Counted from the first letter of the stretch, positions 18,539 through 29,118 are shown. The stretch: DNA of 64,000 bases from Bacteroidota bacterium (GCA_030681615.1 JAUXSA010000067.1:1-64000), one strand, 5' to 3'. Numbers and translations are program-made. Notes: generated by a model not told the origin, from the letters alone.

Positions 18539-20821
18539 TTAATTTAACAGTGTAACATGTCCAACAAGCGTTTTAGCTACGCCACGTTGGCTTCCGTAAA
18601 GAAATTTATATGAGATTTTGTATATATAAGTATCCATCTTACATTCTTGTCCTTTGAAGGTTCCATTCCAACCCTGGGTAGGATCGTTTGTTTCATAAAT
18701 TTTTTCTCCCCATCTATCAAAAATAAGCATAGTAAACTCATTAAAGTTAATGCCTTTTACTGCAAACACATCGTTTAAGCCATCTCCATTTTTAGGTGTA
18801 AATGCATTTGGAACAAAAATAGTAGGTATGTCCTTAATTTCAATTTGTTTAGTAACAGAATCAACACAATTATGAATATTAGAAACAATAAGTGTTACAT
18901 TAAAAAAACCAACATCATAGAACGAATGAGATGGATGTGTTTGATTTGTGAAACTTCCGTCGCCAAAATTCCAGGCTGAAGAAGAATAGTTGCCTGAAGA
19001 AGAATTTTGAAATTCGATCTTAGGGTTCATTATATCTATATCCATTATTGAGGAATAAATAAAATCGGCGTTTGGTTTTGGATGAACGGTTATATAATTA
19101 TTTTTTGTGTTTGAATTTACACAACCGCTATCTGATGTTGCAATTAAAGAAACATTATATGTTCCGGCATTATTAAACACAATAGTTGGTGATGCTGAAT
19201 TAGAGGAACTTCCATTATTAAAATCCCATTGATAGAAACTAATTTTTGGATCATTACCTGAAAGATTTGTAAAGTTTACTAATAGTGGTTGACAACCCGA
19301 TTTAATAGCTGCATCAAAATTTACAACAGGCAACTGATTAACGTTGACAGTTATTGTATCATGTATCAAACAATTATTTTTATCAGTCAATATGGTGCTG
19401 TATTGACCGCTGTTAGTTGGTGTTAATACAATGGCAGAAGAACTATTCAATAAATTCGTATAAGTAACTCCGGTACTCCAGTTTAATACATATGGTGTTG
19501 TACCTCCTCCATAAATTGCATTTAGTTGTAAAGGTTGATTTCTACAAAACGAATAATCGTTTGCAGTTAAACTATGCGTTAAGATCGTGGGTTCAAAAAC
19601 ATTTATATTATCCAGTGTATCAGAACAACCCATAACATCGGTTGCAATAATTGTATAAGTACCGGCAATTAAATTTGTTTTTATTGTGTCGGTAGAGGTC
19701 AAAGAATTCCAACTATATGAATTAACCCCATAACCTGGTGTGGTTGAGAACTGAATAACACCGTTATTTTGTCCAAAACATTTTACACTGTCTACATTTA
19801 AAAGGCCAATACTTAATTGTTTGTATTCGCCCAAGGTAAACACGCCATAATTGGTATTGGTTGTTACTGTTTGTTCATTTAATATTGAGTTATTACTACT
19901 GGTAATTGGCGTCCAGCCATTTGTTGAATAATACCAGGTGTTTAATAGTGGCTCTGTTATTAAATTAGTGCTTGAAGCATTGGTATTCCATTCATCATCC
20001 ACATAAGTTACTTTTTTGGTAACGGTTGGCAATGTACTGTAATTATTAGCGTTGATCACCCAAAAACGATCCAACATTTTTATAGCATGCTCGGTACCGC
20101 AATTATTAATTAGATCTGCAACACCAGTTGGAAGTGGCCTGTTATTAATAGCTGCGCTTGTAATTGTTGGGTAGGTGGAGGCACTAATGCTGCCTGTGGC
20201 GGTTTGTGTTCCTGCAGCCGATATATTATAATAAAATGGAATGTAAGAAGCTGTAGCCGTGCCAAAAGGAAATTCATAATTACCTATGTTATTTCCAAGA
20301 TTCCATTGGATAGTTCCGTATCCCGGAACGGCCGGCGTTTCACTTAAAATATAACCACTTGTTCTTATTATGGCAGATTGCAAAGCGTTAGTAACAAATA
20401 GAGTATTACTATTCAGGTCTAATGTCCTTGAAGTTAAATTTAAAACACCCGTTGTGCCGCCAACAATTGTATTAATATTTAAGCGTTTTATATTAGTGCC
20501 TAGTAATGTTAAATTATTAAATGTTGTTGTTGTTGTTCCTGTAATTAGTTGTAAGGCCCCGTTTAATTCAACCATTCCGGTTGTGGCCGTAAGTGCAGAT
20601 GTTGTGGAGTTATTAGTCCAGTCTCCGGATAATGCTATCGTGCCTGAGTTATTTATTAAACCAATATTTACCCCGTTATCTGTGTTGATCACCTCACCCT
20701 GAACAAAAATTAAACCACCACTTTGCACTGCAATTGAACTTCCGTTATTAAAAAATTCGTTTTGAGACGATAAATTAATTGAAATAGTACAGAGCAATAA
20801 TATTTTAAATAAGTTCTTCAT
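18539..20821 (-). CDS. Secreted PKD/SprB-type protein with gliding-motility-associated (T9SS type-B) C-terminal domain
   Basis: YQWDFNNGS and WNFGDGS PKD motifs; C-terminal VPNAFTPKNGDGLNDVF...IFDRWGEKIY...GWNGTFKG...YIYKI...GHVTLLN. Confidence 0.88.
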   Translation of the reverse strand: MKNLFKILLLCTISINLSSQNEFFNNGSSIAVQSGGLIFVQGEVINTDNGVNIGLINNSGTIALSGDWTNNSTTSALTATTGMVELNGALQLITGTTTTTFNNLTLLGTNIKRLNINTIVGGTTGVLNLTSRTLDLNSNTLFVTNALQSAIIRTSGYILSETPAVPGYGTIQWNLGNNIGNYEFPFGTATASYIPFYYNISAAGTQTATGSISASTYPTITSAAINNRPLPTGVADLINNCGTEHAIKMLDRFWVINANNYSTLPTVTKKVTYVDDEWNTNASSTNLITEPLLNTWYYSTNGWTPITSSNNSILNEQTVTTNTNYGVFTLGEYKQLSIGLLNVDSVKCFGQNNGVIQFSTTPGYGVNSYSWNSLTSTDTIKTNLIAGTYTIIATDVMGCSDTLDNINVFEPTILTHSLTANDYSFCRNQPLQLNAIYGGGTTPYVLNWSTGVTYTNLLNSSSAIVLTPTNSGQYSTILTDKNNCLIHDTITVNVNQLPVVNFDAAIKSGCQPLLVNFTNLSGNDPKISFYQWDFNNGSSSNSASPTIVFNNAGTYNVSLIATSDSGCVNSNTKNNYITVHPKPNADFIYSSIMDIDIMNPKIEFQNSSSGNYSSSAWNFGDGSFTNQTHPSHSFYDVGFFNVTLIVSNIHNCVDSVTKQIEIKDIPTIFVPNAFTPKNGDGLNDVFAVKGINFNEFTMLIFDRWGEKIYETNDPTQGWNGTFKGQECKMDTYIYKISYKFLYGSQRGVAKTLVGHVTLLN

Positions 20822-20836
20822 ATAATTGAATTCATT

Positions 20837-22930
20837 TTAAAATTTAATACATGGCATTAATGCAACATTTCGCGGCCTTGAGGCGCTGATCATACCTTGA
20901 GCAGGCGCACCTGCATATACTACCCAGTTAGCAACCGGTGATGCGGCATTGCCACGCCCCCAATAAGCATTAGGAATTGAACCAACAGTAACAGTTGGCC
21001 ATGGGTCGGATAATGTTGTAGCTGCATTATCCATAGAAAAATCCGTGTCCTGAGCTGCTGCACCAGGAGTATCATCATGAATTAATGGTGATGGACTTTG
21101 CCAGGTTCCTATAGTGCGGCCGGGATCTGACCCCTTACCATTATCAAAACCTCTTACAAACTCACCTCTCAGATCGGGTAAATTAAAAGTTGTAACACCG
21201 TCGCCCGGGCCATATGTTATACCAATGGCTGCAAATAGTTCGGCATAGGTTATTCTGTTAACGGCGGCGCCATTGCATTCTAAATAACCATTTGGTGCGG
21301 TTGTATTAGCAAAATATTGTACTGTGCCGGCAGGATTATTTGCACAATCCCATTTAGTGCCATCCCAGTAATAAAAACCCAAAAGATTTGTGTCGTATAC
21401 CTGCACACCAGCCACTGGAGCAACGATCGCTTTTCTTTGAGCGCTTGTCATACGAGGCATTGCAAAGCCATTAGCGGTACTTACCACATCTAAATATGCC
21501 TGTGGGGCAGTTGTACCAACGCCAACAAAACCACCATAAGGATTAATTGCTAAAACACCTGTACTGGCAACATTTTCTAAAGCGGGCGGCGCACTACCAG
21601 CTGGTGTATAAAATTGAATCACACCGTTCGTATTCGCATCAAATGTAATATGAGAGTTAGAATTATTATCGTAAATTCTTAAACTATTATCTGTGTAAGG
21701 TTTTATGTTATCTGCAAAAATAATTGTAGCAGAACGTCCAACCGCGAAGTTACCAGCGGCAAAAACATTATCAGCTATATAAGCATCGCCATTTAAAACA
21801 TCAAATTTTCCGCGAGGGTTGTTTGTACCAACTCCCACAAATCCGTTTCCTTTGGCAGTAAGAACAGGAGCTCCGGCAGTTCCTTGCACTCCGGTTGATG
21901 CGTCAAAAATAGTATTACTTGCCGCGGTTCCTAAAATTTTAACCATTAAACCGTTGGCATTTCCTAAAAGACTTTGATTATAAAACGATCCGGCATAACC
22001 ACCATTATTAAGTCTCCAAAATAAAGATGCCCCTCCTCCCGCACTACTATTAGCACCTTGACCATCAGAGCCAATAGTATTTATAAAAGCGCCTTGCATA
22101 TTGTGAAACAAACCTGAATTTTCAAATCTGGCTTGTTCAATATTATTTGTTCTAAATACGAGTGCAACATTATCTGTAGTACCTAAAAAATTGGTTGCCG
22201 GAACTGTACCGGCGTTACCCAACAAGTTCCAAAAAGTACCATTTGTAGGGGTCCAGCTTGTGCCGTTAAACTGTAAAATTTGTCCTGTAGTTGGAGTAAC
22301 TGCTGCAACAGGTGTAGTTTGTAAACCAACTACTGTTAATGCAGGGTAAGTTCCGCTTACATCATTAGTGCCAGGTGGTAAAGGTGGCGCGCAAAGCGAT
22401 TGCCAGGCAGTTAAAGCAGCATTATAAAAAAACAAACAGTTAATGGTAAGATCGTAAACTAATAAACCATTTGCAGGTGTGGCAATAGCAGTACGCTGCG
22501 CAGTTGTCATCCTTGGAATTAATAAACCGCCGGTAGTAGAAACCATTTCTACCAAAGCAGAAATATCTGGAGCGGCTGTTCCAATACCAAACCTACTTGC
22601 AGCTGTAAAACGCGCTACTTCTATATTATTAGTTCTAAAAATAAGGTCGTTGGCATTTGTGGTTCCTAAAAAATTAGTTAAGCCAATATTTGCATTCCCG
22701 TTAATAAGCCAATCGGCAGCGGCAGGCACCACAAGGCTGTCATAAATACGGCCATTAGGGGTGGAAAACACATGTCTTACAGCTGGGCCGGTATAAATCA
22801 AAGTGTCAGATCGTATTGCACCACTAACGTGTAATTTAGATTGAGGGTTATTGTTACCAATACCAACGTTTTGCGAATAAATACAAAAGCAAGAGTGAAT
22901 TAAAATTGTTATGAAGGCTATTTTTTTCAT
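20837..22930 (-). CDS. Secreted tail-fibre-like protein ending in a phage tail-collar-type domain
   Basis: QNVGIGNNNPQSKLHVSGAIRSDTL N-terminus; C-terminal YLECNGAAVNRITYAELFAAIGITYGPGDGVTTFNLPDLRGEFVRGFDNG. Start set to ATG 22930. Confidence 0.82.
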   Translation of the reverse strand: MKKIAFITILIHSCFCIYSQNVGIGNNNPQSKLHVSGAIRSDTLIYTGPAVRHVFSTPNGRIYDSLVVPAAADWLINGNANIGLTNFLGTTNANDLIFRTNNIEVARFTAASRFGIGTAAPDISALVEMVSTTGGLLIPRMTTAQRTAIATPANGLLVYDLTINCLFFYNAALTAWQSLCAPPLPPGTNDVSGTYPALTVVGLQTTPVAAVTPTTGQILQFNGTSWTPTNGTFWNLLGNAGTVPATNFLGTTDNVALVFRTNNIEQARFENSGLFHNMQGAFINTIGSDGQGANSSAGGGASLFWRLNNGGYAGSFYNQSLLGNANGLMVKILGTAASNTIFDASTGVQGTAGAPVLTAKGNGFVGVGTNNPRGKFDVLNGDAYIADNVFAAGNFAVGRSATIIFADNIKPYTDNSLRIYDNNSNSHITFDANTNGVIQFYTPAGSAPPALENVASTGVLAINPYGGFVGVGTTAPQAYLDVVSTANGFAMPRMTSAQRKAIVAPVAGVQVYDTNLLGFYYWDGTKWDCANNPAGTVQYFANTTAPNGYLECNGAAVNRITYAELFAAIGITYGPGDGVTTFNLPDLRGEFVRGFDNGKGSDPGRTIGTWQSPSPLIHDDTPGAAAQDTDFSMDNAATTLSDPWPTVTVGSIPNAYWGRGNAASPVANWVVYAGAPAQGMISASRPRNVALMPCIKF

Positions 22931-22958
22931 TATTAAAATATTAATTAAAAGGATCTTA

Positions 22959-25142
22959 TTATTTAGTTTCAAGCTTCGAAATACGCTTTAATAATTCATC
23001 ATATTTCTCATTTAAAACTTTTATTTCAGCTTTTTGTTCGTTAATGATCGTCTGTTGCTCTTTCATGCCCTGCAACAGGTATAAACCAAAGCGGCTATAA
23101 TCAACCGACCAGGCCTCTTTACTATCATCTTTTGGCTTATATACAACACCGGGAAACAATTCATATAATTCCTGCACCAAAACACCAAAATCATTTTCTT
23201 TAATAACAGCGCCTTTTTCTATTGCACCGCCATTTTTTGAAACAGGTTGGTGCATGTTATAGGTATAAGTTTTTACCTGCATTAATTTTTCTAATACCGG
23301 CTGATTAAATGCAGTTATAGAAGTTTTAAAACGTCTATCGCTTATTGCAAATGTACCGTTGCTAAAAAATTGTCCTAATCCGTCAATACGCGCCATCGTA
23401 CGTTCAGCATAGGCATTATCGTAGCCTCTGAATTCAAATCCCCTGTCAGCATTTGTATTTGCGGCAACCTGGGTAACGTCAGAAGTATTCCAAAAATCCA
23501 CGTGGCTTCGTCCGGCATTCCGGTTCATACCAACAGCCATTGCGCCAACACCGCCTATCCAGGTTGTTCCGGGGGCTTGTCCTCCAAGTGGATCAGCATT
23601 ATAATTTCCTGCTAAAAAATAACCATATCCAACAGTCATTTTATGAATTACGTTATCTGCAACAGCTGGATTTATACAAGTAGATAATCCATTTGGTAAG
23701 CCAACCCTAACACCTCCTCCGGTTGGATTTAGAGATAAGATTGCTTCAGTTCCCGGAATTTCTAATGCGTTAGGATTAGCGCTAGTAGTGCTGTTATACG
23801 ATTGAATAATACCTTGTGTATTGGATTCTAAATGCAAATGCGATGGAGAGTTTCCGTCATAAATTCTAAATCCATTATCCGTATAAGGACGAATATTATC
23901 AGTAAAAATAGTTGTATTTGACCGCCCAACGTTAAATGCATATTGTGGGAAAACATTATCAGCTACATAAGCATCACCATTTAAAACATCAAATTTTCCG
24001 CGCGGGTTTGTTGTTCCAACTCCCATTCTTCCGTCATTTAAAATATCAACTAAAGGCTGCCAAACATTTCCCGGAAAAGTTGTTCTGCCAAATACGATCC
24101 TATCTATTGTAGCAGGTGCTATAGCATCGTCCGTAATATTAAAACGCCATTCAGATTCGTCAGGTAATCTATTAAAACGTGCCATCCAAAAATCATCTGT
24201 ATTGTTAAATGTATTTGATAAATATAATTTATCGCCTAATACATTTGTTGCAGCTAATGGATTACCAAGTTGAATGTTCCCATTAACATGAAGGCGCTCT
24301 GTAGGTGCGTTTGTTGCTATGCCCACATTTCCACCGGCAAGTATCCTTGCCCTTTCGGTATTATTGGTTCTAAAAACAAGGTCTATATTATCGGTCGTTC
24401 CTAAAAAATTAAGCGCTGCGTTTGTTCCGGCATTTCCTAATAAATTCCAAAAGGTTCCGCTTGTAGGTGTCCAAGCAGTTCCGTTAAATTGTAATATCTG
24501 TCCATTAGTGGGTGTTACGGCGGCAACTGGTGTAGTTTGCAATCCTACAACTGTTAAGGCAGGATAAGTTCCGCTAACATCATTCGTACCCGGTGGTAAT
24601 GGCGGGGCGCATAAAGATTGCCAGGCTGCTAAAACTGAATTATAAAAGAATAAACAATTTATAGTTATATCATATACTAATAAACCATTGGATGGCGCAG
24701 CAATAGTGGTTCGCTGAGCAGTTGTCATCCGGGGAATTAATAAACCGCTAGTGGTAGATACCATTTCTACCAATGCAGAAATGTTTGGATTTGCAGTACC
24801 GATACCAAAATTTCCAGCAGCCTTAAATCTTGCTACTTCAATATTGTTTGTTTTAAATATTAAGTCGTTAGCATTTAAAGTTCCTAAAAAATTAGTTAAG
24901 CCAATATTGGCATTTCCATTTATCTCCCAGTTTAGAGTTGAAGGCATAACCAAACTATCATATATGCGACCATTTGGAGCTGCAAATAAATTCCTTACAC
25001 CAACACCAATTAGTGTATCTGCTCTTATAGCACCACTAACATGTAACTTCGACTGTGGATTATTATTACCAATACCAACATTTTGCGAAAAAACAGAGAA
25101 CGAGGTAAGACTTAAAACAAGGGCAAGTAAAAATATTTTCAT
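22959..25142 (-). CDS. Secreted tail-fibre-like protein ending in an S74/endosialidase-chaperone domain
   Basis: Same N-terminus as its neighbour; C-terminal AISDRRFKTSITAFNQPVLEKLMQVKTYTYNM...FGVLVQELYELFPGVVY and terminal coiled coil. Confidence 0.85.
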   Translation of the reverse strand: MKIFLLALVLSLTSFSVFSQNVGIGNNNPQSKLHVSGAIRADTLIGVGVRNLFAAPNGRIYDSLVMPSTLNWEINGNANIGLTNFLGTLNANDLIFKTNNIEVARFKAAGNFGIGTANPNISALVEMVSTTSGLLIPRMTTAQRTTIAAPSNGLLVYDITINCLFFYNSVLAAWQSLCAPPLPPGTNDVSGTYPALTVVGLQTTPVAAVTPTNGQILQFNGTAWTPTSGTFWNLLGNAGTNAALNFLGTTDNIDLVFRTNNTERARILAGGNVGIATNAPTERLHVNGNIQLGNPLAATNVLGDKLYLSNTFNNTDDFWMARFNRLPDESEWRFNITDDAIAPATIDRIVFGRTTFPGNVWQPLVDILNDGRMGVGTTNPRGKFDVLNGDAYVADNVFPQYAFNVGRSNTTIFTDNIRPYTDNGFRIYDGNSPSHLHLESNTQGIIQSYNSTTSANPNALEIPGTEAILSLNPTGGGVRVGLPNGLSTCINPAVADNVIHKMTVGYGYFLAGNYNADPLGGQAPGTTWIGGVGAMAVGMNRNAGRSHVDFWNTSDVTQVAANTNADRGFEFRGYDNAYAERTMARIDGLGQFFSNGTFAISDRRFKTSITAFNQPVLEKLMQVKTYTYNMHQPVSKNGGAIEKGAVIKENDFGVLVQELYELFPGVVYKPKDDSKEAWSVDYSRFGLYLLQGMKEQQTIINEQKAEIKVLNEKYDELLKRISKLETK

Positions 25143-25570
25143 ACAAATAAAATAGATTGCTAAAGATATGATAAAATAAATTTATTAGGGTTATTAAAAG
25201 TTTAATTCTTTCCTACTTTTCAACCTCTAAATCAATTTAATATTGTTTAGATGATTTTATCAATGAATTCTATCTAATTTATTTAAAGTTTCATTTTATG
25301 GCAACTAAAACCCTAAAAAATGATCAATTTGTTTCTTTTGCAATTTTAAAAGAAAACAAAACTTTAATAAATCTAAAATGAGTAAAAATTGGAAGATCAA
25401 AACAATGGAGTTCTCCATTTTAAAGGTTGCCTATTTATGGAAAGAAAATAACTTCTGCATCTAAATAACAAAAGCAATGAAAAACAGCCCTATTCACTTT
25501 AAACAACTATTCATAATTAATTTTGTAAAAAAATGCAATTTTGCTTACTTTTAAAATCCACTTTATAAAA

Positions 25571-27859
25571 ATGATGAAGAACTATTTTAAAGCCATATTT
25601 ATTTTTTTATTTTTTAGTACAAAAATATTTTCTCAGGATTGGGTATTTGTTTTTAGCAGTACTATAGAAAAAGAAGGCAAAGGCATGGGTGGCGCCAGCA
25701 TCAAACTTCTAAAAGGCTCAACGGTTGTTTCAGAAACAACTTCTGATGGCAGCGGACGTTTTAAATTAGACATACCCCCAAATGGTGCTTACATGATTGT
25801 AATGAGCAGTCCGGGCCTAAGCACAAAAAAAGTGGCTGTTTCAACTATGGATGTACCTGCCGATAAAACAGCTAAAAATTTTAAATCTGCCCTTAATATT
25901 GAATCGTTTACTTTGTTTGAACCCTTACCCGGAATTGATTATTCTGCTTTAAATCAGCCACTATTAAATATTGCATATAACGGTTCAAAAAAAGCTTTTT
26001 CGGATGATGCCTCTTATACAGATCAAATGCTGGGTGTACTTTCGCGAATTAAAGAAGCAGAAAAAGCATTAATACAAAAATACGATGCTGCCATTGCTGC
26101 AGCAGACGGGGCTTTTACAAAACAAGACTGGACCAACGCTAAATCGAATTACGAAAAGTCGCTTACACTATTACCAGGAAAAAAATATCCTAAAGATCGT
26201 TTGGAGCTGATCCAAAAAATTATAAAAGAAGAAGAAGACCTTAATAAAAAAGCAGAAGCAGATAAATTAGCTGCAGAGAAAGCAGCAACAGAAAAAGCAG
26301 CGGCGGATAAATTAGCAGCAGAAAAAGCAGCTGCTGATAAAATTGCCGCTGAGAATGCAGCTAAAGAAAAAGCGGCGGCAGATGCGGCGGCTAAAGCAAA
26401 AGCAGCGGAGGAAGCAAAATTAGCAGCAGAGAAAGCAGCTGCCGATAAACTTGCCGCAGAAAATGCTGCCAAAGAAAAAGCAGCAGCAGAAGCAGCAGCT
26501 AAAGCAAAAGCTGCAGAGGAAGCAAAATTAGTAGCAGAGAAAGCTGCGGCCGATAAACTTGCTGCAGAAAATGCAGCCAAAGAAAAAGCGGCAGCAGAAG
26601 CAGCAGCTAAAGCAAAAGCTGCAGAAGAAGCAAAATTAGCAGCAGAGAAAGCTGCGGCCGATAAACTTGCTGCAGAAAACGCAGCCAAAGAAAAAGCGGC
26701 AGCGGAAGCAGCCGCTAAAGCAAAAGCAGAGAAGGAAGCAGCAGATGTGGCAGCTAAAGCCAAGGCAGAAAAAGAATTAGCAGACAAACAAGCTGCGGAA
26801 AAAGCAGCAGCAGAGAAAGCAGCGGCTGATAAACTTGCTACGGAAGCAGCAGCTAAAGCAAAGGCAGAAAAAGAATTAGCAGACAAACAAGCTGCGGAAA
26901 AAGCAGCTGCAGAGAAAGCAGCTAAAGCAAAGGCAGAAAAAGAATTAACAGACAAACATGCTGCAACAGAAAAAGCCGCTGCCGATAAATTAGCAGCAGA
27001 AAATGCAGCCAAAGAAAAAGCAGCTGCAGAGGCAGCTGCAAAAGCCAAAGCAGAAAAAGAATTAACAGATAAATCAGCTAAAGAAAAGGCAGATGCAATA
27101 GCTGCTGAAAAAGCAAGAGCCGAAAAAGAAGCTGCTGATGCTGCCGCAAAAGCAAAAGCTGCCGAGGATGCGAAATTAGCCGCCGAAAAAGCAAATGCAG
27201 ATAAAATTGCTGCTGATAAAGCAGCGAAAGATAAAGCTGTTGCCGATAAATTAGCTGCGGAAAAAGCTGCAGCTGATAAAAATGCAGCCGACAAAGCAGC
27301 AAAAGATAAAGCCGCGGCAGATAAATTAGCTGCAGAAAAAGCAGCCAATGAAAAAGATAAAGCCGATCAACTTGCAAAAGAAAAAGCGGCGGCAGACAAA
27401 GCAAAGCTTAAAGCCCAAAAAGAAAAAGAAGCAATAGAAAAAGATAAGGCAGAACAACTCGCATTAGAAAAAGCAGCAGAGGATAAAGCAAAACTTAAAG
27501 CGCAAAAGGAAAAAGAAGCAGCTGAAAAAGAAAAAGCAGAGCAATTGGCAAAAGATAAAGCTGCGGAAGCAGAACGCCTTGCAAAAGAAAAAGCTGCAGA
27601 AGATGAGAAAATTAAAGCTAAAGAATCTGAAACCACAACAAACGGACAAATTGGTCATAAAGAAGCCAAACACAGTATTGCAACACCAATTGGAAAAGAT
27701 CTGCATAAAGAAGCTGTTGTGAAAGCGGATGGTTATTTTAAAATGAAACGTTACGATGAAGCTAAAACTGCCTATGAAGAAGCGCTTCAAATGAAGCCAG
27801 AAGATGCTTACTCTAAAGGAAAACTAGAGCAAATATCAAAGTTATTGGCTCCTAAATAA
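25571..27859 (+). CDS. Secreted Ala/Lys/Glu-rich TolA-like coiled-coil protein with N-terminal carboxypeptidase-regulatory-like domain and C-terminal TPR-like region
   Basis: Signal peptide [60 protein letters not shown]; long (A)[12 protein letters not shown] repeats; C-terminal [37 protein letters not shown]. Confidence 0.85.
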   Translation: MMKNYFKAIFIFLFFSTKIFSQDWVFVFSSTIEKEGKGMGGASIKLLKGSTVVSETTSDGSGRFKLDIPPNGAYMIVMSSPGLSTKKVAVSTMDVPADKTAKNFKSALNIESFTLFEPLPGIDYSALNQPLLNIAYNGSKKAFSDDASYTDQMLGVLSRIKEAEKALIQKYDAAIAAADGAFTKQDWTNAKSNYEKSLTLLPGKKYPKDRLELIQKIIKEEEDLNKKAEADKLAAEKAATEKAAADKLAAEKAAADKIAAENAAKEKAAADAAAKAKAAEEAKLAAEKAAADKLAAENAAKEKAAAEAAAKAKAAEEAKLVAEKAAADKLAAENAAKEKAAAEAAAKAKAAEEAKLAAEKAAADKLAAENAAKEKAAAEAAAKAKAEKEAADVAAKAKAEKELADKQAAEKAAAEKAAADKLATEAAAKAKAEKELADKQAAEKAAAEKAAKAKAEKELTDKHAATEKAAADKLAAENAAKEKAAAEAAAKAKAEKELTDKSAKEKADAIAAEKARAEKEAADAAAKAKAAEDAKLAAEKANADKIAADKAAKDKAVADKLAAEKAAADKNAADKAAKDKAAADKLAAEKAANEKDKADQLAKEKAAADKAKLKAQKEKEAIEKDKAEQLALEKAAEDKAKLKAQKEKEAAEKEKAEQLAKDKAAEAERLAKEKAAEDEKIKAKESETTTNGQIGHKEAKHSIATPIGKDLHKEAVVKADGYFKMKRYDEAKTAYEEALQMKPEDAYSKGKLEQISKLLAPK
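26330..26730 (+). repeat. Tandem in-frame repeat, 108 bp / 36 aa, about four copies ([36 protein letters not shown])
   Basis: 'gataaacttgcYgcagaaaaYgc' recurs near 26445, 26553 and 26661. Confidence 0.8.
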
Positions 27860-27960
27860 ATTGCTTTCTTTTCTTATTTATTTTAGTAAAGCGTTTTTTT
27901 CTGTATTTTCTAAACTTAAACACAACCAATTTGTTGTTCTGTAAATACTAATTAGAAACT

Positions 27961-28386
27961 ATGAAACGTACAGCAAAAGCACATTGGGAAGGCACATTAA
28001 AAGATGGCAAAGGCACATTAACCTCAGAAAGTGGAATTTTAAACGACACAAATTATAATTTTAAAACTCGTTTTGAAGGTGATTCCGGAACCAACCCGGA
28101 AGAATTATTAGCAGCAGCGCATGCAGGTTGTTTTACTATGTCGGTTAGTGCCATGATCGCTAAAAAAGGCATTACACCTGTTTCATTAGATACTGAAGCA
28201 ACTGTTACGTTGGAAGATCTTAAAATAATGGGTGTGCATTTAAATATTACCGGTAATGTTCCCGGCTTAACATTGGACGAATTTAAAACTATAACAAAAG
28301 ACGCAGAACAGAATTGTGTCATATCAAAGGCTTTAGCAGTGCCTATAACTTCTGAAGCCAATTTTTATGTAGAAGATTTGCCCTAG
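27961..28386 (+). CDS. OsmC family protein
   Basis: NPEELLAAAHAGCFTMSVSAMIAKKG; second Cys in EQNCVISKAL. Confidence 0.9.
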   Translation: MKRTAKAHWEGTLKDGKGTLTSESGILNDTNYNFKTRFEGDSGTNPEELLAAAHAGCFTMSVSAMIAKKGITPVSLDTEATVTLEDLKIMGVHLNITGNVPGLTLDEFKTITKDAEQNCVISKALAVPITSEANFYVEDLP

Positions 28387-28483
28387 CAGAGTTTTTCACC
28401 TACAAAATGTTAATAATTGAAAAATAGCCGCATCGAAAAGGCCTTTTCATGATATAGCTTTATTATACTAAAACAATCTCCTG

Positions 28484-28657
28484 ATGATGAAGCAAAACCA
28501 AAAAGGCACAAAAGCTGTCCAAAAAACAAAAGAAGAAAAAGTTTCTGTTGAAACAACTAATTCTGCTAAATCAAATAATAAAACCTTGAAAGGCATTATA
28601 CCTTCGTTATTCAATAATAAAGACCCGGAAAATAATCTGGTCTTTTTATACTGGTAG
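28484..28657 (+). CDS. Small hypothetical protein (57 aa), Lys-rich
   Basis: ATG-to-TAG ORF MMKQNQKGTKAVQKTKEEKVSVETTNSAKSNNKTLKGIIPSLFNNKDPENNLVFLYW; below the ORF track's size cutoff. Confidence 0.35.
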   Translation: MMKQNQKGTKAVQKTKEEKVSVETTNSAKSNNKTLKGIIPSLFNNKDPENNLVFLYW

Positions 28658-28668
28658 ATCTCAAAAAA

Positions 28669-29019
28669 TTAAGCAGCCTGAGCGTGTTGAACAGTATATT
28701 TATATGGTGTTCTTATCTCTGCTTCCTTAAATGATTCCCTTATGGAGTTAAAGATCTGTCTTGTTTCACTCAATTTATTCTCAAAGATGGTTTTATGCCT
28801 GTAAGTAAATCTTACTGCAAGGTATTCATTCAAAAGCCAGTTAGTCCCTTCAATGGCTTCCATTTGTCTTTCAAGACTTTTTAACGGACGCAACAATTTT
28901 AAAACTTCCCTTGAATAAGCCATAAACTGAATGTAAGCATAAGCCCCGCCATGTTCATTCTCGTATTTAATGTTCTCGATCATATTAAAATACGTTTCCA
29001 TTTTTTTTGGTGTTTTCAT
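28669..29019 (-). CDS. Hypothetical protein (116 aa)
   Basis: ORF with ordinary composition in an otherwise empty interval; family not recognised. Confidence 0.55.
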   Translation of the reverse strand: MKTPKKMETYFNMIENIKYENEHGGAYAYIQFMAYSREVLKLLRPLKSLERQMEAIEGTNWLLNEYLAVRFTYRHKTIFENKLSETRQIFNSIRESFKEAEIRTPYKYTVQHAQAA

Positions 29020-29118
29020 ATTCTTTCTTTTTTATAATACGAATTTACTACATAAAGTAGTTACACTTTGCTACGATTTATAGTATTAACAAATCCTTTA
29101 AATACGTCTACATTTTTA

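Noticed and set aside
18342-18555. Two small plus-strand ORFs (62 and 64 aa)
   Set aside because: They start inside the tRNA-Arg gene and run through two terminator hairpins.
20837-25142. Prophage tail genes
   Set aside because: Only tail-fibre-like modules with secretion signals are present; no capsid, terminase, portal, integrase or lysis genes in the window.
26149-27348. 399-aa minus-strand ORF ([14 protein letters not shown]...)
   Set aside because: It is the antisense reading of the Ala/Lys/Glu-rich repeats; GCx-rich codons avoid stops on both strands. The plus frame has a signal peptide and recognisable terminal domains.
26250-27600. CRISPR-like or minisatellite array
   Set aside because: Repeats are in-frame, low-complexity coding sequence with synonymous variation and no unique spacers.
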